Shown one piece after another: positions 1-18,621 of a stretch of DNA of 64,000 nt. Origin of the DNA: Eleginops maclovinus (lineage: Eukaryota > Chordata > Actinopteri > Perciformes > Eleginopidae); contig NC_086363.1 in NCBI RefSeq assembly GCF_036324505.1, forward strand, positions 6,142,655 to 6,206,654, read 5' to 3'. Under the pieces are notes generated by a model. That model did not search any database. It was not told the DNA's origin and saw only the letters and a program-made list of their open reading frames with translations. A program made the position numbers and the translations under genes. The stretch's first letter is position 1, and each line of letters opens with the position of its first letter.

Positions 1-1080
1 GCTGAGGATCTCTGCATGGAGGTACTCACCATGGTTCTTTTGAATCAAGAGCTCACCCTGCCATACGTTTTGCAAAATAGTTTACACTGCTGAATCATGC
101 AAAAAACACTGACTTTTTCCCAGGAACCACTTCTTTTACTTGACATTTTTAACTGTGCCACAAGTTATGTTCAGTACTAACCTATGAGGCTAGCAAATTA
201 GACAGTTTGTGCACACCTCTAAATCACCTCTGTGGGTGAAGTGTCTGTAGAAACTCAATAAAGCATCAAAATCAAATGTTTGCTATAGATGATGATTAAT
301 TCAACAAAGCTGCCCAAAAGACAGCGATGCCAGTCTGAATAGTTATGAAATGTAAATTGTTTTATGGTTAAAAAGGTGGGTGAAAACAAAGATGAGGGAT
401 TTGTTGGATCCGTGCCATGCATGGAAACGTAGTGAGCTTAAAAACTTAAAGTGGGGGTAAAAAACATTAAGAAACCAGGGAAGGAAAAGGCTTTAACCAA
501 CATGTAGATACAAGGTTTGGTAGTCCACTGGTTTGGAAATATACTGTATGAAAATGACTCAGTCATCAAGGGGCGTTGTTCTCTTTGGATAACAGTTGAC
601 AGTGCTGACTGAGCCTCAGCACAGAGAGTGATAGAGAGCAAAATATCTTATGTTTGAGTAGGAGGGAATGTGCTACACCTGACTTCCTCGTTGACAAAAA
701 CCGGTCGGTCTCTGCTGAGACAAAACTACAGTAATTGTCTTGTGTCCCTGCAGAGCCGAGCCTCTACATGTCAACTGTTTAACCGCAGCCTGTCACTCAG
801 AGCTGGATCCCAGTCAAGAGACAGAAGTTGTGATACAGTTTGCTGGGAAACACCCACAAAAGGCATCATTAGGATTAGTGGACTGGTGTAACATGAAAGA
901 CTGTAATGCAGGCAGAGCACTGCAGGGAGATGTTCAGCTGATAGCTCGATGTGGAACAGGCTGCGGGAGTTCATTCAAAGGACACTAAGCTGTACTGCTT
1001 CATACTTTGTATTCCAGTGTTGACAAGAGTGGTGTTAGGATAGAGATGATCTGCTTTGCTTTAAACACACACACACACAC

Positions 1081-1134
<54 letters not shown>

Positions 1135-2947
1135 CGTTGTCTTTCTGCATCCAGTAAATCAGTGTGTGCACTCACCCACCACCAGGCACAGCTCCCGAAG
1201 CGCTTAACAACCCGTAATAGTTTGAGCAGCAGTGTGTCTAAACTAAGTGGCTGTGCTGTGTGACACTAAGATTTTGCTGTTGGGTAATCTCCCGGCAGCC
1301 CTTGGTGCTGGCTGAGCGGTGCAGCACACTGCAGGAAGGAGGCCAGGATCTTGGGCGGCTAGAAAAAGAAACTCAGGCAGCTTACATCAGCGTGGGCCGA
1401 GGCACGGCTCGGCGCTGCTGGGGGGGGGTGGGGGGGGGGGAGCGCACATCACCTTGTTAGTGAGAGCTTCAATTAGTGTTATGGATTGACTAAGCTGCAA
1501 ACAGGAGGCAGGAAGTAGAGTAAGACAACACGAAAAGGACTCCTTTTATGGTTCAGGACAAAGACAATAGCATCCTCCCGCTACATGTCATCACAGGAGC
1601 CACAGAAAGCAAAGGAGAACAATGCAGCAGAGAGGAGGACAGAGGGGAAAGTGTCCGAACAGATGAGAGCTGAAGTTTCCACGTTTGTTATTGTTAAATC
1701 TGCTAACATACAACATTAACAGTGTAACAGTTTGCTCCTGAGTATTTATTTAATTGGACTGTGTACCAAGTGACCATATTTTAATATACATTAGAGACCA
1801 CTCCAGATGTTTCTTCTACATGTATGGCAGCCATTGTCAGTAGTATAGAGAATACAATAAAATAAAAATGAATTGAACTCAAAGACAAACCTATAAATAA
1901 TTAAACAGGACAAACTGATAATGCTGCAGTGGTGTCTTAATTCTTTCCGTGGCCGTATAGCTTATTTTACAGTTTAGTGCTCAACTTCATACTGTTTATA
2001 CACATTTGTGGTGTTGACTTTTTGACCCTTAATATTTTTCCTGAGGATAACTATACAGTCTACTGTTGGTGTTTGGTGTAAGGGCAACCTATGACACCTG
2101 CTCTTATCAAACGAATACACCAATGAACAATAATGTAGATTATAAACTGTTGCAGAATATAAATCCTGTCAAAATATGTCAATGTCAGTCAATTGCTAAA
2201 CAACGTGCTGAGAAAAAGGGGAATTCAGACCAAGCAAATGCACTCTAGTGAAGTAAGGTGAGAAGACGATCTGTAGAACATGTAGAAATTGAATTGCAGT
2301 GCACCATTCCCAAAATAACTTGGTGCTGAGGGAAAGAGCTTTATCATCAGCCACTCACAGGGGTTGGACTGTTCTGTGTTTGGGATATCTCAGCACAGAT
2401 GAAACTGAGACATGATGTTTAACAGTTGACGATGTGCCCTGAGGTTTGTGCTGGTGAATGGTCCATTGAGTCACCAACATCCAAAGAATGCATCCTCTGG
2501 GGGGGGGGGGGGTGCATTAATGTGTTCAGATGTCAGTTGGGAGGACCTCACACATGGCCTAGAGCCGGGTCATGCTAGAAAATGAGTAATTTGTCCGACG
2601 TGTTGTCTGACCACGTCGGATATCAAATGTATTTATACCTGTTCCAAATGGCCAGATTTACAGACATAGAGGAGGGGGACGTCACGATAATCGTTAAAGA
2701 GATTTAAATCACAGTTTTACTTGGTTGTCTTCAAAATGAACTTTGGTTCTCACAAATTAAGACTCTAAACTTAAAAAGGAAATTGAGAGAGTAGATATTT
2801 TTATCATAGTTATATTTGAAGGCCCTATTAGACTTTGGTTGCGGGACATCTCTAAGCGATCACAATAAAGCCGGCCAGCTAACCAATCAGAGCACACTGG
2901 GCCCTGGTTCCAGACCTCACCCTGGCTGTGTGTCTGTGTGTTTTTAG
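1..2947. other. Non-coding sequence upstream of the first visible pals1 exon
   Basis: No exon is recognisable here. Earlier pals1 exons, which encode the N-terminal Crumbs/Par6-binding region and the first L27 domain, would be expected to the left, and none of the short open frames in this stretch resembles them. It is therefore probably pals1 intron or more distal sequence. It holds a CA microsatellite at about 1067-1135, a G-rich run at about 1420-1441, a run of 14 G at about 2499-2512, and a perfect 9-bp inverted repeat at 2594-2620. Confidence 0.6.
1067..1135. repeat. (CA)n microsatellite
   Basis: Nearly pure CA dinucleotide tract with one slip (CAACAC) and a CACGCAC end. It gives a meaningless Thr-His open frame that should not be called a gene. 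Confidence 0.95.
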
Positions 2948-5900
2948 GTCCAGAGGATTCTCCAGTCCAGCCATCAGAAGGAAGGCTTGGAGCTCAAGGC
3001 TCTGCTCACCAACCCTCACCTCCAGGTCAGATGTCAGCCTGCCAGTTGTGACTTAATAACAATAACCGAGGATATTATTAGAAGAGCTGACACCAGGGAG
3101 GCTCAGCAGGGCCTTAAAGACCCACTCATTTATTTAGTTAATATGCTGATAATTGAAATGGTGAAATATAATTATTGTTCTACTGCACTCATTCCAATAG
3201 GGTAATTGTTTCTTTTGCACCTTCCACTGGGAGGTCAGAGGTCACGGTTAACTTAATGGGCTGTTATAAGGAGAAAAGCAGCACTCAAAGACAGTTCAAT
3301 GACAGTATGACTCGTAAATAAATACTGCGATGAGAGGCAGGTCAGATGCCATAATGCTCCCTCCTGATACATGCAGGCGCTTTCAGGCTGTGTCACGTTG
3401 CTGTCCCTTTTCTGTCGTTTTGCTCAAGGACGTATCGGCTGGGCAGAAGCTCATTTAACAAATTTAGTATCGTAAATTATAGATTCACCTTTCTGTAATT
3501 ATTATTGGTTATTATAGTGTGTGCAAAAGTCAAATTTTCAAAGTCAACTAGTCCGTGTTTTGTTCCGAAGATTAATCCAGCAGGTGACTCAAGAAGCCCT
3601 TATGTAAATGAGGTTGTGATGTCAGGCCAGCTCTTTGTAAATGGAAAGCGTGATTAGTGTGATCTTTGCCGACCAATGTCATTTAAATAAATTAAGAAAA
3701 TAGGCAATCAGGGATGTAAAAGATCTTGCTGATTCATTTTGTATATATGAAGCATGTTTTACAATTCCTCCGCAGTAGTTTAGTTTATTTAAATGAGAGA
3801 TTGAAACCTTAGTAAGGTCTGCTCTCTTGGGTGCAAACATTATCCTCCTGGCAAGGTGGAAGCTTCTTTTAAATGCGGTAATGTTGGCAGAGAGTTGCTG
3901 ATTTATCTATTTTTCACAGAGTATCTAAGATAATCAAATGATGTTATTACAGGATGATATTATCACGTGAATATCAATATTAAAAGCTTAATTTAGGTGC
4001 AGGTATATTAAAGAAGGAAAAGTGGGTATAATTAATCTTAGCAAAGAGGTAAACGTGTCAAGAGCTGTATAACATGGAAATACGCATCTTATTTATTATT
4101 ATGTAATGAAATCATTTCTATAGAATGTTATATACAATACAAGGCTGGTGTGACTTTATATGGAGAAGAAGGATGTGCAGAATATCGGAAACCTATCCGC
4201 TCCTCAGTGGGACATCTGTTTAGCATTAGATATGTCAACATTAAAAGAAGTAATCCGATATTCAAACTGCGTTGCTTTGAAGTGGCTTGAATTTGTCACT
4301 TTACAGTTCAGTGATTCTTCTGTGGAAAAAAAAAGCCACATTATCAGACATCACCGTCCGTTAGAGAGGCAGTAAGGTGAGAAAAGGCCGCAGGTGCTGC
4401 TGCTGCCATTTTACGGTTGAGGGTTCTGACAGGGGTGCACCGGGGGGGTCTGATGCTTGACATACGTGACTGTGTGATCTACAAATTCTCTGTTAGCCCC
4501 TCCACTGAGCTGGATCCGTGTAGCCGGCGGGGGCGGCGCGATGTGATGAGCCTCGTGGCACAGAAAGTGGAACAGATTATGTTGGTTCCTCCGCAGGGAG
4601 CCGAGTCACCCTGTAGTGTGTGTGTACAGGTAAACAACCTCAAACGCAACTCCCAGGTTCATGTGTGAACAGGAAGAAGCCCCACGGAGTCCAGCATGTC
4701 TCCTTTTTCAACTTTCCCTAACACACAGTTTCCTGAGCCAAAGGTGTCTGATGATCGATGGCGGTGGATCCTGACTGCTAAATGCAGGTGGAGATTAAGA
4801 CGGATTGTGTGTGCGCCAAAGCTTAGCCCGGCCTCCGCTCTCTCAGGTCCCCTCCGCTGCAGGATAGAGAAACTAATTTGGACGGACGGTTATTAATTGT
4901 GGGGTTCGGAGCGCGTGTCACATTAGATGAAGTGAAGCAGCAATCTCTGTTTTATTTCTGGCTCAGGGGTGGCTTTGCTGACTGGTCTTGTTAAAGAAGA
5001 TGGGGGGGAGCAGGTGCATGTTTAAGGTTTTTGTATTCATTACACTATATTGTAATAAATGTTGTACATGATGCCATAAGAGTTACCATCATTTCATTTT
5101 CATACCAACCATGATATAAAAGATCTTTACAGGCACAATCAGGTACCGTTTATTCTCACTACCTAACGCTGCCGCCTCCTTTATGTCTCTGTGTGTCTGT
5201 AAAATGTGTGTGTGTCCGTTCTGTTTGTCTCTACATGTGTCTCTGTGTGTGTTTTATGTGGCAGGCCCTGATGCAGGCTCATGACACGGTGGCAGGGCAT
5301 GAAATAGCAGAGGAGAGCGTGTCCCAGTACCTCGGAGAGACAGTCAAACTGGTGCGGCTGCAGAAGGCCCGCGACACCCCACTGGTGAGACGCCATCTAT
5401 TCATGTTTTTTGACTCACGTTTGTGTACATGTGCTTTTGTAAATTACTCCACAGCTTCATGTTGAATACCCACGCAACATTCAATTTGTTTTTTTTAAGA
5501 AGCAACAAAAAAAGAATGATATGGGAGTTGATGGATGTTGAGCATCCTTGTAATTTCGGTATATATTGTTATGTTTTTTTTCATTGTGTGTCCAGAAAAA
5601 GCCTCCACTCTTAGCCTTCACCATGCTTCACCACACACATTTATCATATGGGTGTGACAGTGTCAGATTACCCACAAACCAACAGAGCAGTAAAATGCCT
5701 GTCACTGTGAGCTCCAGGGGGAAAACGTGACATATTTCTTTCTATTTAAATTGCTGCTCCAATTTCTATCCCTCAGTTTACTGTCATATTGGGAAAAATG
5801 TGTGTTTCATTGTGTGTGTGCATCAGGGTGCAACGGTGCGTAACGACATGGACAGTGTATTGGTGAGCCGGGTGGTGAAAGGTGGAGCGGCGGAGAAGAG

Positions 5901-6353
5901 CGGCCTCCTCAGCGAAGGAGACGAGATCCTGGAGATCAACGGCATATCTATCCGGGGGAAACACGTCAATGAAGTCCACGACCTGCTGGTGAGGAGCAGC
6001 AGTTATCCATTGGGGTTTTAATTATTCACATAGTTTCGTAATTATTCTTTTACATATTTACCCAATGTCAATAGATGTTTATGTTTGACTATGACACAAT
6101 TTAAATGTGATTTGACGTACAGTATATACCTGAGCTTTTGAGTAGATGCACTCTCAAAATAGAACGTACCGCTATATACTGTACTAAAAGTTTGAAACCC
6201 AGATTTATGGAAATGTGATCCCTGCCATGTTTAATTCATCACTTCTCATCTTTTCCATCAGCAACAAATGCAAGGTACTCTGACCTTCCTCCTCATCCCG
6301 AGCTCTCAGATTAAACCTGCCGCTCACAGACAGACTGTGGTAAGTCTCTAATG

Positions 6354-6437
<84 letters not shown>

Positions 6438-9400
6438 TGTTCATGAGACGTCCGTCTGCATGCATGCAACGCTAACCTTGACCCTGTCCTCAGATGCACG
6501 TCAGAGCTTACTTTGACTACGACCCCTCCGATGACCCCTTTGTGCCGTGTCGGGAGCTCGGCCTGTCCTTCCAGAAGGGAGACATCCTGCACGTCATCAG
6601 CCAGGATGACCCCAACTGGTGGCAGGCCTACAGGGACGGAGACGAGGACAACCAGCCGCTAGCTGGACTCATTCCAGGTCAGGGTCGCCCAGGGCTGAAG
6701 ATCAATATGTAGCTTCTTACTGCACAAAATGCTATCAACATAAAACCGCTGAACAAAACTAAAACATATATCCACTTACAATGGATATCATTCTTTTAGT
6801 TTGTATTGATTATTTATTATAAACCTCCAAATTCTAAGGAAATCCAGAGTCTGCCACTGAAGGGAGCTCTAAAATATAGCATCTTTCTCTAAATAAATAC
6901 ATGTTTTCCTATATATTTGTTTTTCAAAGCTATATGTGTAGGGTATGTAGCCTAGCATGTTATAAGAGCAGCTTAGTGTGGCTGGAGAGTGTGTCACCCC
7001 CTACCAGTTGTGGCTGCATCCTGTGGGGCCCCTAACCAGTCGAGGGTACTTATAAGATAGGGATAGGGTCAATGAAAGGAGACCAGGATTTCTATAATTG
7101 AAGATAAGACTGAAAGGCTCAAACATTACTACAAAAAACAGGATGCGGTTAATTATTATAAACAATAACTAGCAAGGACATTCGAAACAAATACAAAATA
7201 GATTATGAATGCTGTTTGAACTACACAGGGATTCTCATTCCTCCCCAGTACTACTGCAGGATGCTTTCCCTGTAAAGTCCTCAAAGGCTGTCCGTGAGTA
7301 ATATGTTGGCACCACTATACTGGCAGGAAACACCACCCACCTGGCACATCAAGCAGATTAAAACAAACGCCTAAGAATTATTAGCGATTACTCTGTGACC
7401 CACGTCTGTTGTGTCTGGACCAAAACGAGGTTAAGCACTGGAATGTGAAAGCAGCTCCCTCATGCTTTTTCCTCAGCATGTCCGGAATGTCTAGGAAGAC
7501 TATGAAATGCAGTTAGAGCCCTTAAAAAGCTTTGATGTTGGTAATGTTAGCAAATGTGGTTCTGTGCATGCTAAAGTGTTTGTTCTAAATAAAGAGCATT
7601 TTTACATAGATACATGTTTTTGAAATGGAAAATACTCCGGTTCTATATATACAGTGCTGATCTGCTTATCTCCGTGTGTACCTTTTTCAGGGAAGAGCTT
7701 CCAGCAACATAGAGAGACCTTGAAGAGAACCATAACTGACAGGAGTCGTGAGCAGCAGGGTAAGGATAAAGTGCTGAAACACACACTGAGCGCTGGTAAA
7801 ACAGAAGTCACAAGAAATAGGATTTTAGGTGTCTTTGTGAGTGTAACTGAGTGAAATGTTAATCCCTTTTTAAAGCTAACATTTGGGATCTGTCATTTCT
7901 CCAGGGAAAATTTGGTATGCAAAGAAAGGCAGGAAACAGAGGAAGAAGACTGTGACCACGCTGAACAGAAATACCGGTAAGACTTTTTCTCTGCATTCAA
8001 GGTTCAAGGTTCAAGGTTCAAGGCTTTATTTGTCATATGCACAGCAGATACAGCGTATATGTTGGCAATGAAAATCTTATGTCGCGTGCTCCTCCAACAA
8101 CTCAACATACATGGTGCAAATAACATAAATAAAATAGTGCAAAAAGAGAGAAGAATATTTACAGTAACAACAATAAAGATTTGAGGATGTGAAATATATA
8201 CATATGTGGAATACATTGAAAGTATTTAAACACTTTACACTGTTGAATGAGGAGGTATGGACAGATGCATATATTATGTATAGCAGATGTATATGGCAGA
8301 TATGTATAATATATAGATATGTGTACTATAAACAGATATGTATGGCAGATGTGTATAATATATATATATATGTATGTGTGTACTATAAACAGATGTGAGT
8401 AGACATTCACACAGCTCAGGAGTTCAGTAGTCTTATAGCCTGTGGTATAAAACTGTCTCTGAGTCTGGTGGTCTTGGTCCGGATGCTGCGGTACCGTCTG
8501 CCAGACGGCAGCAGACAGAACAGATTGTTGCTGGGGTGATGGGGGTCCTTTAATATCCTACCGGCCTTCTTCCTACACCGCTGGGTGTAGAGGTCCTCCA
8601 TGGATGGCAGCTCCGTCCTGGTGATGTGCTGAGCAGTTTTCACCACCCTCTGTAGAGTCTTACGGTTGAGGGCGGTGCAACTGCCATACCAGGCGGTGAT
8701 GCAGCCAGTCAGGATACTCTCGATGGTGCACCTATAGAAGTTGCAGAGTATCCTGGAGTCCATGTTGAACTTCCGCAGCCTGCGGAGGAAGAAGAGCCGC
8801 TGTCGAGCCGTCTTGGATATGACCCTGGTGTGATGTGTCCATGTCAGGTCCTCACTGATGTTTACCCCGAGGAACCTGAAGCTGCTGACTCTCTTCTGAC
8901 GCATGGGATGCTGGTTTGAGAATTAACCCCCTGTTCCTCCTCTGCTACGATTAAAAAGCTACTCCCTCACCCATAAAACTCCAATTGTTGCCTCTCATTT
9001 GCCACCTGTGAAGGTCTGCCTCCGTGCTGGGCAGCTTCCAGGAGTCCACACTTTGAGAGCGGTGTTAACCCCTAACGTTAGCCAGAGTTGACACGTCCTG
9101 CCGCTCTGGCAGCAGCTCGTGTCACAGGTCAGATTAGTCCTGTCTTCACAGACGGGATCAGAGGAGACACAAACAGGTGCCTAAATGGCTTGAAGGGATG
9201 TGTGATGTTGTTGATTAATGCAGAGAAACACACACATACTCAGACGGACACACACACTCACTGCTTAGTTGAAGGGGACTGTGATTTCATGTGTAGCTGA
9301 TAGGGTCCAAAATGAAGCGGGACCTTGGTATATTAGACAAACTTGGATACGAAAAACAAATGCATGATTAAATGATAGTACATTTTTCTTCCAAGAGAAT

Positions 9401-10939
9401 TCAAATGTCACATTCAGTAACAGAACAGAGGCCCATGAGCTGGAAAGGATTTGGTTTGTAAATGAAGGTTGTTTCATTAATCCCTCCCCGTTGTGTCTTC
9501 AGACTTTGATGACATCCCGACCTATGAGGAGATGTCGCTCTATCACCAGCCCGCTAACCGTAAACGCCCCATCGCTCTGATCGGGCCGACCAACAGCGGT
9601 CACGATGAGCTGCGTCGGAGGCTTCTGTCCATCGAACCGGAGAAGTTTGCTGTAGCTGTTCCATGTAAGTCAACGTTGGGAGGACTCACAATATCAAATA
9701 TTCATCATATTTTATTTTCCAGATTAAGAACTTCACATGTTTTCGGAATGGACATACCGCCTCAAACATGTATCTCACCACTTTGAATCTATCCTTTCTC
9801 CTGGCTCAGATACAACCAGAAACATCAGGATACATGAGCGGAACGGGCGGGAGTACCATTTTGTGAGTCGGCCTGCCTTTGAGACCGACCTAGCGGCGGG
9901 GAAGTTCATTGAGTCGGGAGAGTTTGGGAAGAACTTGTACGGCACCAGCACCGACTCAGTGCGACACGTCGTCAACTCTGGACGCATCTGTTTGCTCTGC
10001 CTCCACACCAGGGTAGGACACCCAGCATTGTTTCAAAGCACAATTCTCCCTCTGTCTTGATCTCTAGCATCATGGCTTGTCCAGTATAACATCATCCTTT
10101 TGAAATCCTGAACATAAATGTACTTTTTTTTTTTTGGTTGATGAAAACTCATTACTGCTGACTAATAAAGCAACTTCTCTTTAGTCAGAAATAAGACGCC
10201 ATAGTAGTGCTTTGTTTGGTCTTTACAATGTAGTTTATATATTCTTACTTCCCTGTTTTTCCTCTTGTCAGTCACTGCAGATATTGAGGACGTCCAACCT
10301 CAAGCCATATGTCATCTTCATTGCCCCTCCTTCTCAGGAACGACTACGCACCCTGCTGGCCACAGAGGGGAAAACACCAAAGGTACCCCACTGTGCATTG
10401 TTACAAATGTGTTTTGTTCTGATATAGTGCTTCAAGCTATTTACAAAACAGAGGATCACAGAAATTAATTGTACCAAAAAATGTTACATAAAAAAAAAAA
10501 AAGTTGAGTTACTCACAGGTACTTTATTAGGGCTGAAATCTTTAAAAAAACAAAACAGAATGTGTACTCCTGATACTCTAAATACACAATAAACCACAAA
10601 TAAACAATATTGTATCACATCATTAATAAACCAACATGTACACATCTGTCAGAATCAAGAAATCATATAATTAAGAATCAAATAATGACCATAAAATAAT
10701 GTAAGAATGTTTGTCAGCGTCCTCAAGCTGTCTTAATATCAAGTCTTGTTTTCTGTCCCCAGCCTGAAGACCTGAAGGAGATCATTGAAAAGGCCCGCGA
10801 GATGGAGCACGATTTCGGCCACTTCTTCGATGCAACCATCGTGAACATGGATCCGGACCCGGCTTTCTACGAGCTGCGCAGGCTGATAGACAAGCTGGAC
10901 ACTGAGCCGCAGTGGGTGCCCACCTCCTGGCTGTGCTAG
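2948..10939 (+). CDS. pals1: Pals1 / MAGUK p55 member 5, C-terminal 471 residues (5' exons outside window)
   Basis: Cell-polarity scaffold of the Crumbs-Pals1-Patj complex at apical junctions. Eleven in-frame exons: 2948-3025, 5265-5384, 5827-5988, 6262-6339, 6494-6677, 7691-7759, 7905-7976, 9503-9664, 9810-10012, 10272-10382, 10763-10939 (TAG). Counting from the first visible residue, the order is: end of the second L27 domain (1-50), PDZ (about 52-135), SH3 (about 147-215, with FDYDPSDDP), a basic hinge, and a guanylate-kinase-like domain (about 270-460). The nucleotide-binding loop is degenerate (LIGPTNSG), as usual in MAGUKs, so it is a binding module rather than an enzyme. The end [13 protein letters not shown] matches vertebrate PALS1. 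Zebrafish nagie oko is one of two teleost paralogues; linkage to hsp90ab1 makes the b copy possible, but this is unresolved. A LINE fragment lies in the intron after 7976. Confidence 0.95.
3026..5264 (+). other. pals1 intron, non-coding
   Basis: A 2.2-kb intron between two L27/PDZ-region exons. Most of it is AT-rich and unremarkable. A GC-richer patch at about 4370-4900 carries two open frames (4417-4668 and 4696-4896) and a splice-donor-like CAG/GTAAAC, but neither translation resembles pals1 or any family I recognise. Confidence 0.6.
6354..6440. repeat. (TG)n microsatellite between the PDZ and SH3 exons of pals1
   Basis: Almost pure TG tract of about 85 bp, filling over half of the 154-bp intron between exons ending at 6339 and starting at 6494. 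It begins about 15 bp after the splice donor. Confidence 0.95.
7996..8023. repeat. Four tandem TTCAAGG heptamers at the LINE 3' terminus
   Basis: Copies at 7996-8002, 8003-8009, 8010-8016 and 8017-8023. On the minus strand, which is the sense strand of the adjacent LINE, they form a short tandem tail of the kind that ends many CR1/L2/Rex1-type elements in place of poly(A). Confidence 0.85.
7996..8925 (-). mobile_element. 5'-truncated non-LTR retrotransposon (CR1/L2/Rex1 type) in a pals1 intron
   Basis: An open frame on the minus strand (8904-8416, 162 residues, TAG-type end near 8416) looks like the C-terminal end of a LINE reverse transcriptase. It has [12 protein letters not shown], a run of basic residues, [16 protein letters not shown], and [22 protein letters not shown] followed by AIRLLN. 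This block is very common in teleost Rex1/L2-like LINEs. An AT-rich 3' UTR with imperfect 50-bp repeats (about 8260-8400) and the heptamer tail follow. The rest of the ORF2 and any ORF1 are absent, so the copy is dead on arrival. It is antisense to pals1. The right boundary is approximate and the exact clade is not decided. Confidence 0.85.
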
Positions 10940-11638
10940 AGGTCACAGGGCGTCACTGCAGGGAGCCTCGGGGTAGCAGGAGGTAAACAGGAGAGCAATA
11001 ATGAATGTTCCTGGAGAGGACGGACAGTGCTGGTTGTCGCTGGATTTTCACCGTGCACATTCTCCTCAGAGGTTTAACGTGCTGCAGGGATGGACTCAAG
11101 TTTCTTACTCTTCTTTATGTCTGTGTGTCTCTGTGGGTGATTTTCATATGTTTATTATCGATCTCAGTTTATGCAAAGTCAATTGTGAAACACATAGAAA
11201 TGTTTCTATCCTATTCTTAATAGTTATTTATAATTGTAAATATATATTTTCTAGACAAAAAGAGAAAATATTTTATTGTTACATTTTGATTGCGTGATAT
11301 ACAAAATGGTATGGGAGATATTACCGTCACAGTTATACAAAAAAAAAGCTTCCAGATAAAGCGGTTAACCAAAAGCTGTTAATTTACCAAACAGAAAGTG
11401 GTCTTCCATTCAGAAACAGAGGAGGAAAAACTGTTACCTAAACCTTTTGTAGGTACTTCCTCCACACCAGTGTCAGTATTATTGTGTGTTGTCTCATGTC
11501 TCAACAGACCTCAAATCTACGGTATTGTCTCTCTAGCTGGTTAACATTATTATGAACAAAGCATAATATCAGTTAGTGTTAAAACAACAAACACAGTTTT
11601 TGAAAGGTACTTCATAAGCACAACTCTGGAAATGTATT

Positions 11639-11683
11639 AATAAAATCTGATACATAAACAAGCAATGTCTATTCTGAAATAAA
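11639..11683 (+). terminator. pals1: pals1 polyadenylation signals
   Basis: AATAAA occurs at 11639-11644 and again at 11678-11683, about 0.7 kb past the pals1 stop. They are the best candidates for its 3' end, giving a 3' UTR of roughly 10940-11700. Confidence 0.55.
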
Positions 11684-11950
11684 TGAGTTCCCTTATCTTC
11701 GTCAAGATAACTTCTTCAGTATGTCGGTGTTATTAATTGCCATCACAAACGTGGTTTATTCAGCCCTTGCAAAGTCATACGGTAACTATTACCAACGTGC
11801 TAAATACAGCATTCTGGTGCAAGATGACAACCATTCCTCATCAAGCTGAGATACCCACACACTCAGACAATGTTTCATGAAGTTGAAAGAAGTGTCAGAC
11901 ACTTTTGAGACTGAAAGAAATCCAGGAAATGATTGGATACTGATAACATC

Positions 11951-11956
11951 TTTATT
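11951..11956 (-). terminator. atp6v1d: atp6v1d polyadenylation signal
   Basis: AATAAA on the minus strand, about 525 bp past the atp6v1d stop. It gives a 3' UTR of roughly 11930-12479. The convergent pals1 signals are only about 270 bp away. Confidence 0.55.
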
Positions 11957-12479
11957 TGGATGAGGTGTGGGCCTTTGTTGTGGTGCACAAGTTTTACAGC
12001 AGGGATCACTTCAGGGTTTTCTGGTGATTTGGTAAACATCCTCAAATGAGGTGACAACTACACACACACACACTGAAATCTACAACCACTTTCAGCTTTA
12101 CAGCATGCAATAGCTCTTAATGTTGTAAGAACCTGAAATATGTACAAGTTGATCAGTCACACAGAATGCAGCTTCGATTTCACTCGCAAACCATGTGTTA
12201 ACATATATATATATTTTCTTTAGGTCATTTCTTTAATATTGAACTGACTCCCTTCAGGGTGAACAGCCAAGTGCGACGACACTTTGGTTCTGTACAGTGA
12301 CGAAAATCTGGAAACACGCAGTACTTCCCAGCACTGAAACAATAGAACAACTCATCACAGACAAGTACACAAAAGAACAACTTTCATCACTTCCATGAGG
12401 AGACAATAACATGGCCTGAGAGGCACAGAATAAATAGGATGCTGGGTGAGGTCGGTGTCTCGTCTGACGTTAGGTCCCT

Positions 12480-14742
<2,263 letters not shown>

Positions 14743-15147
14743 CTTCTCGTCCTTTGGTCGATGATTGCTAACAGTTGTAACGTTCCGTTTCCTAAGATTC
14801 CCACCGACACGTTGTGTTTTATTCTACGTTATTAAACCATACACATAACTCGTAAAAAACCGTTGTTTTTCGTGTAGGATTACAAGCCTGATGGTCGTGA
14901 TCTTGTCCAACTCTACGTGATGATCAGCTGGCCTCTGGTCATGTGACTGAACCGAATGCTTTCTGCGCATGCTCTTGTTGAACGCTGTGACGATCTTTTC
15001 CGGGTCGAGAAATTAGCACACCCATGAATGTGAGCTAGCGGGCCCGAGTTGTTCATTAAAATAACCCTCAAAGGAAATATAATCGGAAATTAAGAAACTT
15101 CCAGAACGGAAAATTCAACTGTATTGTTCTGTAAACACAAGACACCG
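14743..15147. promoter_or_regulatory. Shared divergent promoter of atp6v1d and eif2s1
   Basis: About 400 bp separate the atp6v1d start codon from the end of the presumed eif2s1 leader exon, whose splice donor is at 15148. No TATA box is evident. At 14938-14947 lies GTCATGTGAC, one base from the palindromic CLEAR consensus GTCACGTGAC that binds TFEB-family factors and marks lysosomal genes, V-ATPase genes among them. Promoter function and transcription starts are inferred from layout. Confidence 0.6.
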
Positions 15148-18621
<3,474 letters not shown>

